A DNA stretch of 6,155 nt from Accumulibacter sp. (GTDB lineage: Bacteria > Pseudomonadota > Gammaproteobacteria > Burkholderiales > Rhodocyclaceae). The notes below the pieces were generated by a model that saw only the letters and a list, made by a program, of their open reading frames with translations, did no database searches and had not been told where the DNA came from. Below, piece after piece: positions 5,401 to 6,155 of the stretch (position 1 is the first letter of the stretch; every line of letters begins with the position of its first letter). Made by a program: the position numbers and the translations under genes. The stretch spans positions 1 through 6,155 of the forward strand of contig DPSD01000226.1 of assembly GCA_003538495.1 (NCBI GenBank), given 5' to 3'.

Positions 5401-6155
5401 TCATACCAGCCGGCCATGCTGGTAGTCGAGAATGGCCTGTTCGATTTCTTCACGGCTGTTCATCACGAAAGGGCCGTACTGGACCACCGGCTCGTGCAAG
5501 GGGCGCGCGGCGAGCAGCAGGAACGCGGCGGCGCCGCCCTCGGCGCGCACGTCGACCTGCTCACCGCCCGAGAGGACGCCGGCCTGCTGAGCGGCCAGCT
5601 CGCGTTCCTCGGCGGCCGCGCCGACGCTCACCCGCCCTTCGTAGGGATAGACGAAGGCGTTGTGCCCGACGGGCAGCGGGTTGGTGAAGCGCGCGCCGGC
5701 CGGCAGCCGCACGTCGAGGAACAGCGGCTCGGTGCTGATCCCCCGGATCGGCCCGCGCACGCGCTGCTCGCCGTCGCCTTCGGTGACCAGGACGCCGGCG
5801 ATCACCCGGACTTCACCGCCACCGGCGATGGCGACCAGCGGGATCTCCTCCGGCTGGACGTCGCGGTAGGTGGCCGGTTTCATCTTCTCGCGCGCCGGCA
5901 GGTTGATCCACAGCTGGAAGCCGCGCATCCGGCCGCTTTGCTGCTGCGGGATCTCGGAATGGATGATGCCGCGCCCGGCGGTCATCCACTGCGCGCCGCC
6001 GCTGCGCAGGTCGCCGCGGTTGCCGAGGTGGTCCTCGTGCAGCATGTGGCCATCGAGCATGTAGGTCACGGTCTCGAAGCCGCGATGCGGATGATCGGGA
6101 AAGCCGGCGATGTAGTCGTCGGCGTTCTCCGACGAGAACTCGTCGAGCATCAGGA
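5401..6155 (-). CDS. Pirin family protein, 5' end beyond the window
   Basis: Pirins are cupin-fold metalloproteins. Some have quercetin 2,3-dioxygenase activity and others act as regulators; the substrate of this one cannot be told. From MLDEF at 6150 the sequence reads DDYIAGFPDHPHRGFET (11-27), GGAQWMTAGRGIIHSE (51-66) and near the C-terminus YGPFVMNSREEIEQA, all strong pirin signatures. The metal ligands are present: His20, His22, His64 and Glu66, counted from that Met. The ATG at 6148-6150 is probably not the true start. Family members have about 35-45 residues before this point, usually ending PFLMLDEF, and the bases just outside the ATG encode Leu in frame. About 250 of an expected 285-295 residues are therefore visible. 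The gene lies upstream of dedA-rhodanese on the same strand, but 342 nt separate them, so a shared operon is uncertain. Confidence 0.92.
   Translation of the reverse strand, partial: LMLDEFSSENADDYIAGFPDHPHRGFETVTYMLDGHMLHEDHLGNRGDLRSGGAQWMTAGRGIIHSEIPQQQSGRMRGFQLWINLPAREKMKPATYRDVQPEEIPLVAIAGGGEVRVIAGVLVTEGDGEQRVRGPIRGISTEPLFLDVRLPAGARFTNPLPVGHNAFVYPYEGRVSVGAAAEERELAAQQAGVLSGGEQVDVRAEGGAAAFLLLAARPLHEPVVQYGPFVMNSREEIEQAILDYQHGRLV

Noticed and set aside
5394..5403. 10-bp palindrome TGAGCGCTCA over the pirin stop codon
   Set aside because: It is too short to be meaningful without conservation data.

Overview
The window looks like a piece of a GC-rich proteobacterial chromosome, most likely beta- or gamma-proteobacterial. 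This is inferred from codon use, from a DedA-rhodanese fusion and from a pirin of the proteobacterial kind; no rRNA or other firm taxonomic marker is present. It holds one edge of a type I-E CRISPR-Cas locus (cas3, then the beginning of cas8e/casA, both on the minus strand). Next to it is a GC-richer housekeeping stretch with a DedA/SNARE-associated membrane protein fused to a rhodanese domain and a 5'-truncated pirin gene, also on the minus strand.

Layout: 2-76 (+) is an internal fragment of a Kup potassium transporter. It meets, over about 8 shared bases (69-76), a cas8e gene (518 down to about 69) that is cut after about 150 of roughly 500 codons. 519-747 is the cas8e upstream region. 748-3600 (-) is a full-length cas3 with intact HD nuclease and helicase motifs. 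3601-4104 has no convincing gene, only hints of a decayed one. 4105-5058 (-) is dedA-rhodanese. 5059-5400 is mostly non-coding. 5401-6155 (-) is pirin, whose start lies beyond the window.

The most interesting object is on the + strand at 718-807, antisense to the 3' end of cas3. Two degenerate type I-E CRISPR repeats (718-745 and 779-807) have a 61-nt period and flank a single 33-nt spacer-like segment (746-778). The first 13 nt of this spacer match a site about 60 bp upstream (686-698) at 12 of 13 positions. The only mismatch is position 6, which does not contribute to the seed in type I-E. The site is immediately preceded by AAG (683-685), the canonical I-E PAM. It lies between cas3 and cas8e, beside candidate promoters. 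This is the architecture expected of a Cas-regulating RNA (CreR/CreA-like mini-CRISPR), which would guide Cascade to bind without cutting and repress the Cascade operon, and perhaps its own promoter.

Working model (inference): Cascade loaded with the mini-CRISPR RNA sits at 683-718 and lowers cas8e operon transcription when Cascade is plentiful. In the molecule shown, cas8e is broken at the kup junction. Either the system is decayed here or the sequence is a chimeric assembly. The mini-CRISPR, its target and cas3 are intact regardless.
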